64,000 bases of DNA, from the NCBI GenBank assembly GCA_032871835.1, contig CM065295.1:26794501-26858500 (forward strand). The letters are read 5' to 3'. The notes under the pieces are model-generated. The model was given only the letters and a program-made list of their open reading frames with translations, did not search any database and had not been told where the DNA came from. Below, one piece after another: positions 52,736 to 63,970 of this stretch. The stretch is from Dipteronia dyeriana (taxonomy: Eukaryota > Streptophyta > Magnoliopsida > Sapindales > Sapindaceae). Each line of letters begins with the position of its first letter. Within the stretch, counting starts at the first letter, position 1. The position numbers and the translations under genes were made by a program.

Positions 52736-54286
52736 TGATGAGAATCAAGAAGTCATCAAATGATCCATTGCATGTTTCGGTTGGGCCAATAACAAGGGCA
52801 AGAGCTAAGAGAATCAAAGAAGCACTAAATGCCCTAATTCAAGACACTTTGGCTGTTTTTGAATTGTTGAAGTCCAAGATAAGCACATGATGAGAATCAA
52901 GAAGCATCACCAAAGGAACTATTGCATATTCCAATTGGGCCAATTAAAAGAAAGCAAGAGGATCAAAGAAGTATTAAATGATGGGCTGATTCCGAGTTGC
53001 TAAAGTCCAAATTCTGCCCACATGAAGACCAAATCCGGGCTGAACTTCGTGGACCTCTATAGAGAGCATCTGAAGTCAGATCGTCTATTATAATATGTTT
53101 TCGGAAAGCCCAAGACAAGATCTACAGATGATATGAAGACCCTATCCTCCAAAACAGATAAAAAAAAGTCCAAATTTGGCCATCTATCTTATTGCGCGAA
53201 GACTTGAGTTGAGGAGTCCGAATTTCAACATATTTCCTATATTTTGGGCGACGTATGGTTGGAGGAGAATTCAATTTCAGCATATTGCCAATTTCAGCAT
53301 ATTCCTTATTTTATTTATTTCCCCAAATAAAGAGTTGATTTGTTTTCCAAATAAATGGCTGATTTGTTTCCCAAATTCAGCTTTCCAAATAAGGAACAAA
53401 TCAACTAGTTGCTAGTTTGGTATTTATTTATTTTTCTAAAGTTGTTTGCATTTATTTTCCTGATTGTAAGGCATTAATTGCCTAATATTTATTCCCTTTT
53501 AGGTCTTAGATATTTTTAGTATAAAAGGGACCAATTGATGTAATTTGAGAATAGATTTTGAATTGAAATAAATTTGAGATAATTTTCTCTTTGGTTCTTC
53601 ATAGAACTATGAACTTATCAAGGTTCTACCTTGTGGCGTTCAAACCTTGACTTATCACTCACCTTCTTTCTTGTTCTTGAGTGTGGCGTCTACAATCTTC
53701 TTGATACCGTTGGTTCTTACCTCCTTATAGGTAACGGGTCGCGGTCCGATTTTGTTCTTGTTTAAAAACTTGATTAGAAAACGATCCTTCGTTACCATAT
53801 ATTGGTTCCGGGTCTCACTGCTCTTGGTGAGGTTCATATCAGCACACATGAAGACCAAGGCGTAATTAAGGTCATCAAGGCAATTGATTGAGCCGAGTAA
53901 GGAAGACTTGGGCGTGTGGCACAAGCTAGTCAACTTTGGCTGATTTATTTCCTTTTAATTTCCAAAGAATAATAGTTGATTTTTTTCCCAAATTAATGGG
54001 CTGATTTGTTTCCAAATTTAGTTTTCCAATTAGGAAGCAAGTCAATAGTTGCTAGTTTAGTATTTATTTATTTCCAAATTTTGTTTGCATTTATTTTCAT
54101 AATTGTAAGGCATTAATTACCTAATATTTATTCCTTTTTAGGTCTTAGATATTTTTAGTATAAAAGGGACCAATTGATGTAATTTGAGAAAAGACTGGAA
54201 TTGAAATAAATTTGAGAGAATTTTCTCTTTGGTTCTTCATAGAACTTGTGAACTTATCAAGGTTCTACCTTGTGGCGTTCAAATTG
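52736..54286 (+). mobile_element. T-family LTR, truncated, hosting another LTR
   Basis: The outer LTR consists of 52736-52887 and 53847-54286. The first part is T1-like and encodes VGPITRARAKRIKEALNAL. It ends at 54286 about 200 bases before the family end, replaced by an inverted R1 segment. It is interrupted by the inner LTR at 52888-53841. Confidence 0.88.
52888..53841 (+). mobile_element. Solo LTR, T family (T3), inside another T LTR
   Basis: A 954-bp LTR, TGATGAGAATC to TTCATATCA, flanked by GCACA at 52883-52887 and 53842-53846. It matches the 957-bp LTR at 59010-59966 (opposite strand). T3 carries an extra ~180-base central segment compared with T2. Confidence 0.93.
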
Positions 54287-54640
54287 ATTGATAATTCACA
54301 AGTGGATGGACGTTCTTGATTTTTCTCTTGGATGATATTTGTAACTAACAAATAAATAGATTTTGTTTGTTTCCATCCTTAGGTATACAATTTGAAGAAA
54401 ATGTGCCCACACTCCTAGGTGATTCACGTTCGTGATTGGATTGTAAGATCTTACGGAATCAATTCGGTGCTAGTTCAATCGTCATGAGAAAAAGGTACGA
54501 CACTTTTATATACATCAATTAATCTAGGGGTAAGGTTCTTGTTATTTAAAAGGGAATTTTTTTTATTTATACGCAAACCCTAATTTTATTAAATTTTCTC
54601 ACGCTTCGGCTGCGCGGGGTTTCATTTTCCCTGAAAGTTC
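54287..54640 (-). repeat. Inverted partial copy of repeat R1
   Basis: The reverse complement aligns to about 37020-37390, including shared CAGCSGAAGCGTGAGAAAAT and GATTAGGGTTTGCG-like words. It supports R1 as a dispersed repeat. Confidence 0.8.
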
Positions 54641-56255
54641 CCTAAAAACGTGTGTGTGTATACCTATAGGGGGTGTGAATAGGTTTTAATTAAGTCAATT
54701 AACAATTTTTTGAATTAATCAATATTCAAAATTTACCCAATAAAACAAACATACAACATCAAGTGTAAGGTGCGGAAATATTAATAACACAAGATGTATA
54801 CGTGGAAACCCTCCAAATGGGAAAAACCATTGGCTGTTAAGTGCGCCACACTCGGTCACAGAAGTCTACTATATGAATAAAAGGTTACATGCTCAAGTGA
54901 TACTCGAACTCTCACTCTCGACAACCTCAGGCTATGGACACCGACACTCACTACTCTTGGTTCAATCTCTAGTGATATCATCTGATCCACTACTCTTAGC
55001 GTGAGCACCTCCTACTCTACCCCTCGGGCCTTTTACAATGGATACCCAACCAATTGCTTACCAACCTACCCTTGGTTGCAAGACTAGACTTGCTTATGCA
55101 ACTTCACCTAGAAGCCACATGACTTTGACTCTATGATGAGTACAACAACCTATGTGAATATAATGAATTATTCAAACATACAAATAATGCTAGGAAAAAC
55201 ACTAAATACTTATCTAGGAATTTGAGAATGTAACTAAGTACAATTCCTAGATATAAATATCTAAATGAATTTTCATGAAGACTTAACTAGATATAGTTAT
55301 ACAACATTATATCCTAGTTATCAAACAAAGCCATTTCAACATATGTTGTCATTAAGCATGGTATGGTCATTAAATGCAATCATCAAAATACAATCAATAT
55401 GACCTAATCAATAATATCTAAATGCAATGCATAGAGACTTAGCAAGAAGGGCAAATATGTCCTAAATTCAAGCTATCAACAAACAAACCCAATCATATTA
55501 TCAAGACTCTTAAATATATGCAATAACTAGAGTCTTAGTATTTAATCATGCAATAAACACCTAATCTAGAGTAAGAAGAACAATAAAAAATACTTAATGA
55601 AGTTCTTACATGAAACCAAGAACACCCATGCTCATCTGATGAAGAATGATGCAAGATGGAGATGGGTTTTGGGTTTGGAGAGTTAATCAAGCTTTAATGA
55701 AGATCTCTCTCAAGAAACTCTCTCTCTCACTCTAGGTTTCGTTTTTGAAGGTCATTAAAAATGAAGAAGATGAGTTAAGGATGTATTTACAATGCCCAAG
55801 TGAAATGACATCGTTTAGGACAAAGGAAACAAAGTTTCGTCACGACCGCTGTGCATGCCACGGCCTAGGCAAGTGTCTAGACCGTGGTCTATGCAGCATG
55901 GCATGGCTTGACATTACCGCTGCCTAGGTCGCTCGCTGGCTAGGCATGGCACCAAAAGCGGTCTAGGCCGCGTTACACACCATATAACACAACAGCTCAA
56001 GCTTCGAGTGACCCAAAACATGACCAAACGACATCCAAACCTTTCGTAAAATATACCATTGGAAAGGTATAGAAGTCTAATTTCTACTCCAATTTACAAA
56101 ATATGATTTAGATATCTGTAGAAAAAGTTATGGTCATTTTAGTGACCAAAGGTCAGAAATGGACAACATCATAGATGCCTTATTTTTGTGGTCACTTTGG
56201 AGATTTCAAAACCAATCCAAACGGTCATATAATATTACAAATAATATACCCTTCG
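54641..56255 (+). repeat. Unclassified repeat R2, left part
   Basis: Begins around ACCTATAGGGGGTGTGAATA, a type of sequence I associate with long plant repeats but cannot classify. It is non-coding, with a GC-rich patch at 55840-55975. The ORF at 55745-55927 spans that patch and looks spurious. Confidence 0.4.
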
Positions 56256-56260
56256 AAAGG

Positions 56261-58179
56261 TGATGAGAATCAAGAAGCATCACCAAAGAATCCATTGCAT
56301 ATTCCAGTGGGGCCAATTACATGAAAGCAATAGGATCAAAGAAGCATTTATTGATGGGCTGATTCTGAGTTGTTAAAGTCCAAATTCGGCTAACATGAAG
56401 ACCAAGCCTTAATTAATGTCATCAAGACAATGGATTGGGCCGAATAAGGAAGACTTGGGCATGTGGTACAAGCTAGGAGAATAGTCAACTTTGGCTGATT
56501 TATTTCCTTTTAATTTCCAAGGAATTATAGTTGATTTGTTTCCCAAATTAAAGGGCTGATTTGTTTCCAGATTTAGCTTTCCAATTAGGAAGCAAGTCAA
56601 TAGTTGCTAGTTTAGTATTTATTTATTTTCTAAATTTGTTTGCATTTATTTTCATGATTGTAAGGCATTAATTTCCTAATATTTATTCCCTTTTAGGGCT
56701 TAGATATTTTTAGTATAAAATGGACCAATTGATGTAATTTGAGGATAGATTTTGAATAGAAATAAATTTGAGAGAATTTTCTCTTTGGTTCTTCATAGAA
56801 CTTGTGAACTTATCAAGGTTATACCTTGTGGCGTTCAAACCTTGACTTATCACTCACCTTCTTTCTTATTCTTGAGTGTGGCGTCTATAATTTTTTTGAT
56901 ACCGTTGGTTTTTATCTCCATATAGATAACGGGTCGCGGTCCGATAATATTCTTGTTTAAAAACTTGATTAGAAAACGATCCTTCGTTACCATATATTGA
57001 TTTCGGGTCTCACTGCTCTTGGTGAGGTTCATATCAGTTGGTATCAGAGCTTAGGCTTCTAAATCAGGTTTAATCTATCATTGTTCTTCTTCTTCTATTT
57101 TTCTATTTGATTAAAAAAATCAGATTTTTTACAAAAAAAAAAAAGTTTGATTAGTTTCGTTATAAAAAAAAAAGATCCAACAAAAAATAGTACATCTTTT
57201 TTAGGATGTGTAGTTGAACTTATATCAACTATTTCTTTTTCTTTTCTTGATTCCAAGCATTGATATAACAAAAAAATAATATGTCTTTCAAAAGTTATTC
57301 ATCAAACAAAGATAAAAGAAGGGAACCATATTTCATGGTTCAGACTATCAACAACATTATGGTGAAGATTCGAAGACGAATCCTTTTGAAGAGAGGGGGA
57401 ATGATGAGAATCAAGAAGCGTCACCAAAGGATCCATTGCATATTCCAGTGGGGCCAATTACATGAAAGCAATAGGATCAAAGAAGCATTTATTGATGGGC
57501 TGATTCTGAGTTGTTAAAGTCCAAATTCGGCTAACATGAAGACCAAGCCTTAATTAATGTCATCAAGAAAATGGATTGGGCCGAATAAGGAAGACTTGGG
57601 CATATGGTACAAGCTAGGAGAATAGTCAACTTTGGCTGATTTATTTCCTTTTAATTTCCAAGGAATTAAAGGGCTGATTTGTTTCCCAAATTAAAGGGCT
57701 GATTTGTTTCCAGATTTAGCTTTCCAATTAGGAAGCAAGTCAATAGTTACTAGTTTAGTATTTATTTATTTCCTAAATTTGTTTGCATTTATTTTCATGA
57801 TTGTAAGGCATTAATTTCCTAATATTTATTCTCTTTTAGGGCTTAGATATTTTTAGTATAAAATGGACCAATTGATGTAATTTGAGAATAGATTTTGAAT
57901 AGAAATAAATTTGAGAGAATTTTCTCTTTGGTTCTTCATAGAACTTGTGAACTTATCAAGGTTATACCTTGTGGCGTTCAAACCTTGACTTATCACTCAC
58001 CTTCTTTATTATTCTTGAGTGTGGCGTCTATAATTTTCTTGATACCGTTGGTTCTTATCTCCATATAGATAACGGGTCGCGGTCCGATAATATTCTTGTT
58101 TAAAAACTTGATTAGAAAACGATCCTTCGTTACCATATATTGGTTCTGGGTCTCACTGCTCTTGGTGAGGTTCATATCA
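56261..58179 (+). mobile_element. Mini LTR element, T family (1.9 kb, non-autonomous)
   Basis: A complete but tiny element: 5' LTR 56261-57036 (776 bp), primer site TGGTATCAGAGC at 57039-57050, 365-base internal region, polypurine tract 57389-57401 and 3' LTR 57402-58179 (778 bp). It is flanked by AAAGG at 56256-56260 and 58180-58184. The internal part keeps only a short gag-like start (MSFKSYSSNKDKRRE) joined to the extreme end of the integrase region. It retains all cis signals but no enzymes, so it could move only with proteins supplied in trans. Confidence 0.95.
57037..57401 (+). other. Internal region of the mini element
   Basis: Leader of about 245 bases, then ATG 57281 with 60-odd bases of gag-like coding. 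This joins to CTATCAACAACATTATGGTG and a segment equivalent to the pre-LTR integrase end (SRTNPFEERGN in the integrase frame). Protease, RT and RNase H are absent. Confidence 0.85.
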
Positions 58180-58184
58180 AAAGG

Positions 58185-59009
58185 TATGGGTGTCTAGTTT
58201 GTACATAAATTTTTAAAACTCATTTTGAATAATTGTATAAAAAGGTATGGTCACAAGACTATACAAAGATCAGTTTTGAAAAACATTTAAATCATTAAAA
58301 TACACTCTTTTGAAATTAGACACCTTACTCCATATAAACAAACCAAGATAAGAATGAGACCTTCTCATATGGTCACTCAATGCGCTAAAACAAGCACACC
58401 ATCGTGCAAGAGCAAACACAACACAATACCACACTTAAATCTACAAATGAAGTGCAAGTGTGATTGTGGAGAGATGCACACATATAAACAATATCAACAC
58501 AAATGCAAGATCAACAAAGCATGCATGAGGTGTGTGTGTGCACCTAAACTCTTCAAGAGGCAAAGTCAAGTGAATATACCTTTTGCTCTTGAAGTCATGG
58601 AGATGCTTGGAAGCTTGCCAATGAGGACCTAAGCTACCCATTACACAGTCATCCCCAATGTGGTGTGGTTTGTCATGAAATAAGTCAATCATAAAATCGA
58701 GGTCCTTACAATCTTCCCCTTTGGTTATTTCAGGACAAAACAACCACTCACAAATAAATCCTCACCAAAAAAAAAATCTAGCTATTGTTCATGAGAGTCC
58801 ACTCTACGTTACAAAAAGAGATACCTAAGAATCTAAGTCTTCAAGGTCTTCAATCTCTTCGTAGATAATCATAACTACACACAATAGAAAGAAAGCACTT
58901 TCCAAGAACAAGTGCATGTGAGGTGAACAAACATAAAAAGCAATTGCACTCAATAAAGCAATATAAACAAATGCATGTGCAATGCTCCCCCTAAATGGGT
59001 TACACTCTC
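58185..59009 (+). repeat. Unclassified repeat R2, right part
   Basis: Continuation of the R2 repeat beyond the mini element. The ORF at 58354-58632 (Cys- and Lys-rich) shows no recognisable fold and I do not call it a gene. Confidence 0.4.
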
Positions 59010-59966
59010 TGATATGAACCTCACCAAGAGCAGTGAGACCCGGAACCAATATATGGTAACGAAGGATCGTTTTCTAATTCAAGTTTATAAACAAAGAAAA
59101 TAAAAAGGACCGCGACCCATTATCTATATGGAGATAAGAACCAACGGTATCAAGAAGGTTGTAGACGCCACACTCAAGAATAAGAAAGAAGGTGAGTGAT
59201 AAGTCAAGGTTTGAACGCCACAAGGTAGAACCTTGATAAGTTCATAGTTCTATGAAGAACCAAAGAGAAAATTCTCTCAAATTTATTTCAATTCCAAAAT
59301 CTATCTCAAATTACATCAATTGGTCCCTTTTATACTAAAAATATCTAAGACCTAAAAGGGAATAAATATTAGGCAATTAATGCCTTACAATCAGGAAAAT
59401 AAATGCAAACAACTTTAGAAAAATAAATAAATACTAAACTAGCAACTAGTTGATTTGTTCCTTATTTGGAAAGCTGAATTTGGGAAACAAATCTGCTATT
59501 TATTTGGAAAACAAATCAACTCTTTATTTGGGGAAATAAATAAAATAAGGAATATGCTGAAATTGGTAATATGCTGAAATTGAATTCTCCTCCAACCATA
59601 CGTCGCCCAAAATATAGGAAATATGTTGAAATTCGGACTCCTCAACTCAAGTCTTCGCGCAATAAGATAGATGGCCAAATTTGGACTTTTTGTGATCTGT
59701 TTTGGAGGACAGGGTCTTCATATCATCTGTAGATCTTGTCTTGGGCTTTCCGAAAACATATTATAATAGACGATCTGACTTCAGATGCTCTCTATAGAGG
59801 TCCACGAAGTTCAGCCCGGATTTGGTCTTCATGTGGGCAGAATTTGGACTTTAGCAACTCGGAATCACCCCATCATTTAATACTTCTTTGATCCTCTTGC
59901 TTCCTTTTAATTGGCCCAATTGGAATATGCAATAGTTCCTTTGGTGATGCTTCTTGATTCTCATCA
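59010..59966 (-). repeat. 3' LTR of the T3 element
   Basis: 957 bp. It contains the uninterrupted site CCATACGTCG at 59596-59605 that is split in the 5' LTR by a solo LTR. Confidence 0.92.
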
Positions 59967-59980
59967 TTCCCCCTCTCTTC

Positions 59981-60297
59981 AAAAGGATTCGTCCTCGAAT
60001 CTTCACCATAATGTTGTTGATAGCCTGCGACATTTCATCAAAGCCTTGCAAATTAGAAGCAACAACACTAGGCAATGAAGGGTTAATTCCATTAGAACTA
60101 AAACATGCCTCTTTGTACAAAAGTGCAATCATTGGCTGATTTGAAAACAAAGCCTTTTTAATCTCACTCTCTCTTGTATAAAAACTCACTGGTTTTCTCT
60201 CTTTTTTTTTCTCATCATCCTCTTTTTCATTTTCATCTTTTTTTTCTTTTTTTGCTATTTCGGACTCTTTTTCTTTTATCTCTCTTTCTTTTGAACT
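59981..60297 (-). pseudogene. T3 element: RT N-terminus fused to integrase end
   Basis: The minus strand continues from the protease linker into MSFYTRESEIKKALFSNQPM and SLPSVVASNLQGFDE, the start of the RT region. It then jumps to the CTATCAACAACATTATGGTG segment and the integrase/LTR boundary. About 2.7 kb of pol present in element T is missing. A TAG at 60298-60300 separates it from the gag-PR frame. Confidence 0.85.
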
Positions 60298-62048
60298 CTA
60301 ACTCTCACTCTTTTTTTTGGCATCTCTCTCTTTTCTTAAAACTTGATCTTCATACACTTGTTTTGGGGTTAAAGGTACAAGAGTGATTGACTTTTTATTG
60401 AGTACAAAGGAGTATCTATTTGTATACCCATCATACGTCACATGCCTATCAAATTGCCATGGTCTCCCTAAAAGGATATGACTCGCATTCATTGGTACCA
60501 CATCACAAAGGACTTCATCTTTGTACTTTCCAATTGAAAACGTCACCAACACTTGTTTAGTCACCTTGATTTCCCCACTATCATTTAACCACTGTAGCTT
60601 ATATGGTTTTGGATGCCTCAAAGTGGCTAAATTCAATTTCTCCACAAAATTAGTGCTAGCCACATTAGTACAACTCCCCCCATCAATGATCATGCTACAT
60701 ACCTTATCATTAACATCGCAGCGGGTATGAAAAATATTCTCACGTTGTACCTCATCATCTTCCTTGGCTTGAGCACTAAGAGCTCTTCTCGCCACCAAAA
60801 GCTCTCCGTCCACCGGATATTCAATATCACTTGCATCCTCCAAAGGTGGCATGGACTCATCATCAGATTCACCTTCAGATTCGATCTCACCATCATCCTT
60901 CAAAACCATTACTCTCTTGTTTGGGCATTGAGATGCAATATGACCTGCTCCCAGACACTTAAAGCACTTAATGTCACGATTTCTAGAAGGTTGAGAATCT
61001 GATGTACCTTGTTTTAATGTGCCTCCGACTTTATGATCTTTGGAAGGTTCGGCCTTGGCCTTGAAACTAGGTTGGTCATCCCTCTCGCTCCAATTCGATT
61101 TCCATGATGATGAAGAACCCGAATTTTGCCCAACCCGTGTTGAACTCTTTCTCTTCAACTGTTGTTCCACCTTAATTGCCATGTGTACCATGTCACTCAA
61201 TTCAACATAATGTTGCAACTCCACCACATTTGCTATGTCTCGGTTTAGTCCATTTAAAAACCTAGCCATAGTAGCCTCTCGGTCTTCCTCTACATCAGCT
61301 CGAATCATGGCTATCTCCATCTCCTTGTAGTAATCTTCAACACACTTAGACCCTTGAGTAAGGGTTTGTAATTTTTGAAACAAACCCCTATAATAGTGAC
61401 TCGGAATGAAACGCTTCCTCATGACAGCTTTCATCTCCTCCCAAGTCTCAATAGGTCTTTCTCCATGTCGTCTTCTACTCACAATCAATTGATCCCACCA
61501 AACGATAGCATAATCAGTAAATTCTATGGCAACCAACTTCACCTTCTTTAATTCAGAATAGTCATGGCAGTCAAATACCAATTCTATTCTTTTCTCCCAC
61601 TCTAAATAAGCTTCGGGATCAGTTTTACCTTGGAACGTTGGGATTTTCACCTTTATACTACCCAAATTATTATCAGCCTCTCTCCATACCTATCTCCTCT
61701 ATACCCATACCTATCTTCTCTATTCCCATACCTAACTCCTCTACCTCCCATTTCACGCCTCAATCTACCTGTACCCACATTGGACATGCGATCACCCTCC
61801 TCTAGGTCATTCCCATAATCATCATCATAATCGTCTCTAGGTGGGTTTCTTTCTCTTCGTTCCACATTAGGAACCCTAATTTGTTGCACCCTTTGTGAAC
61901 TAGACTCCACCTTATCTATCCTATGATGCACCTCACCAATCTTAATCTCCATCCGCTCCATGTTTTTTTGTATGGCTTTATACAAAAAATTAAGATCTAT
62001 CGTTTCTGGTGCATCATCAGATAAGTCTCTACTTTTATCGCGTGACAT
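60298..62048 (-). pseudogene. T3 element gag and protease
   Basis: Gag starts at ATG 62046-62048 (MSRDKSRD). A 1-base deletion in a G-run near 61681 shifts the frame, after which 455 codons (60298-61665) are open. They contain the gag core IPTFQGKTDPEAYLEWEKR, the CCHC knuckle CFKCLGAGHIASQC, the protease motif MIIDGGSCTNVAS and HILLGRPWQFDR. It is the best-preserved gag-protease in the window, only one frameshift and one stop away from an open frame. Confidence 0.9.
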
Positions 62049-62631
62049 ATTTGAAACCTGCAAAGCAAAAGAAATTAGTAAGCCTCACAAACACTCCCTC
62101 ACGTGTTTACTCTCAAAGATGGTGGCACTCACACTCGTGTTTTCACTCAATTCTTTGGCTTTTACCCTTTGATGAGCTCACACACTCTTGCCTTTTTCCA
62201 CTCTTTGTTAACTCTTTCAGTTCTTCCTTCTTCTTTTTTTTGACTTATACGGACACTCACAAGAAGTGCAAGAAAAATAGAAGTAACTGAGCAAAAGGAC
62301 AAGAATAATGAAGACGAAATTCTTTAGCTAAATTTTTTTTTTTTTTGAATATCAATGCACGAAATCAAGATAATGAATAGAAATAGTTGATATAGGTTCA
62401 ACTACACGACCCAAAAAAAAAATTGTTTTTTTTTTTTTTTTTTTTTTACCGACCTTGATCAAGTGGCCACAAGCAAGCTTTTGGTACTTTTTTTTTTTTT
62501 TTGGTACCTGATTTGATCAAACTTTTTTTTTTTTTTTTTTTTAAAAAAAAAATCTATCAGAAAAAAAAAATAGACGAAGAAGAATAAGGATAGATTAAAC
62601 CTGATTTAGAAGCCTAAGCTTTGATACCAAC
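62049..62631 (-). other. Leader of the T3 element
   Basis: Untranslated leader (minus strand) with long poly-T/A runs at 62327-62345 and 62420-62575 on the plus strand. The conserved acceptor-like CTTACTAAT...TTTGCAG|GTTTC block sits just upstream of gag (complement at 62056-62083). The primer site is at 62618-62629. Confidence 0.75.
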
Positions 62632-63223
62632 TGATATGAACCTCACCAAGAGCAGTGAGACCCGGAACCAATATATGGTAACGAAGGATCGTTTTCTAAT
62701 TCAAGTTTATAAACAAAGAAAATAAAAAGGACCGCGACCCATTATCTATATGGAGATAAGAACCAACGGTATCAAGAAGGTTGTAGACGCCACACTCAAG
62801 AATAAGAAAGAAGGTGAGTGATAAGTCAAGGTTTGAACGCCACAAGGTAGAACCTTGATAAGTTCATAGTTCTATGAAGAACCAAAGAGAAAATTCTCTC
62901 AAATTTATTTCAATTCCAAAATCTATCTCAAATTACATCAATTGGTCCCTTTTATACTAAAAATATCTAAGACCTAAAAGGGAATAAATATTAGGCAATT
63001 AATGCCTTACAATCTGGAAAATAAATGCAAACAACTTTAGAAAAATAAATAAATACTAAACTAGCAACTAGTTGATTTGTTCCTTATTTGGAAAGCTGAA
63101 TTTGGGAAACAAATCAGCTATTTATTTGGAAAACAAATCAACTCTTTATTTGGGGAAATAAATAAAATAAGGAATATGCTGAAATTGGCAATATGCTGAA
63201 ATTGAATTCTCCTCCAACCATAC
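62632..63223 (-). repeat. 5' LTR of the T3 element, first visible part
   Basis: Matches 59010-59601 of the 3' LTR. It resumes at 63976 after the solo LTR and runs off the window at 64000. Confidence 0.92.
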
Positions 63224-63970
63224 TGATGAGAACAAGGCAGCTGCATCAAATGATCCATTGCATGTTCCGGTTGGGCCAATAACAAGGGCAAGAGCTAAGA
63301 GATTCAAAGAAGCACTAAATGGCCTAATTCAAGACACTTGGGCTGATTTTGAATTGTTGAAGTCCAAGATAAGCCCACATGAAGACCAAGGCATAATTAA
63401 TGTCATCAAGGCAATTGATTGGGCCGAATAAGGAAGACTTGGGTGTGTGGCACAAGCTAGGAGAAGAGTCAACTTTGGCTGATTTATTCCCTTTTAATTT
63501 CCAAAGAATAATAGTTGATTTGTTTCCCAAATTAAGGGGCTGATTTGTTTCCAGATTTAGCTTTCCAATTAGGGAGCAAGTCAATAGTTTCTCAAATTAG
63601 TTTTCTTCTGATTATAAGGCCTTAATGGCCGAATTATCTTGTTTCCTTTTAGGATGGCTGATTGCCTTTCTTTTCGTTTAGGGTTTTAGTATATAAAGGA
63701 ACGAATTGGATGTAATTGGACAGACTTGAATTGAATAAAAATTGTGAGAGTTCATCTCTTTTTGGTTCTGAAAACTTGACTTATCACTCACATCTTCTTC
63801 TTGTTCTTGAGTGTGGCGTCTTCAACTTCTTGATACCGTTGGTTCTTACCTCTTTATAGGTAACGGGTCGCGGTCCGATAACGTTCTTGTTTATAAACTT
63901 GGTTAGAAAACGATCCTTCGTTACCATATATTGGTTCCGGGTCTCACTGCTCTTGGTGAGGTTCATATCA
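63224..63970 (+). mobile_element. Solo LTR, T family (T1), inside the T3 5' LTR
   Basis: 747 bp, TGATGAGAAC to TTCATATCA, flanked by CATAC at 63219-63223 and 63971-63975. Its first ~200 bases are open in the integrase frame, encoding VGPITRARAKRFKEALNGL, as in the 3' LTR of element T. Confidence 0.96.

Noticed and set aside
58354..58632. Cys-rich 92-codon ORF
   Set aside because: The Cys pattern matches no finger I recognise, there is an antisense ORF of similar length, and the surroundings are repeat DNA.
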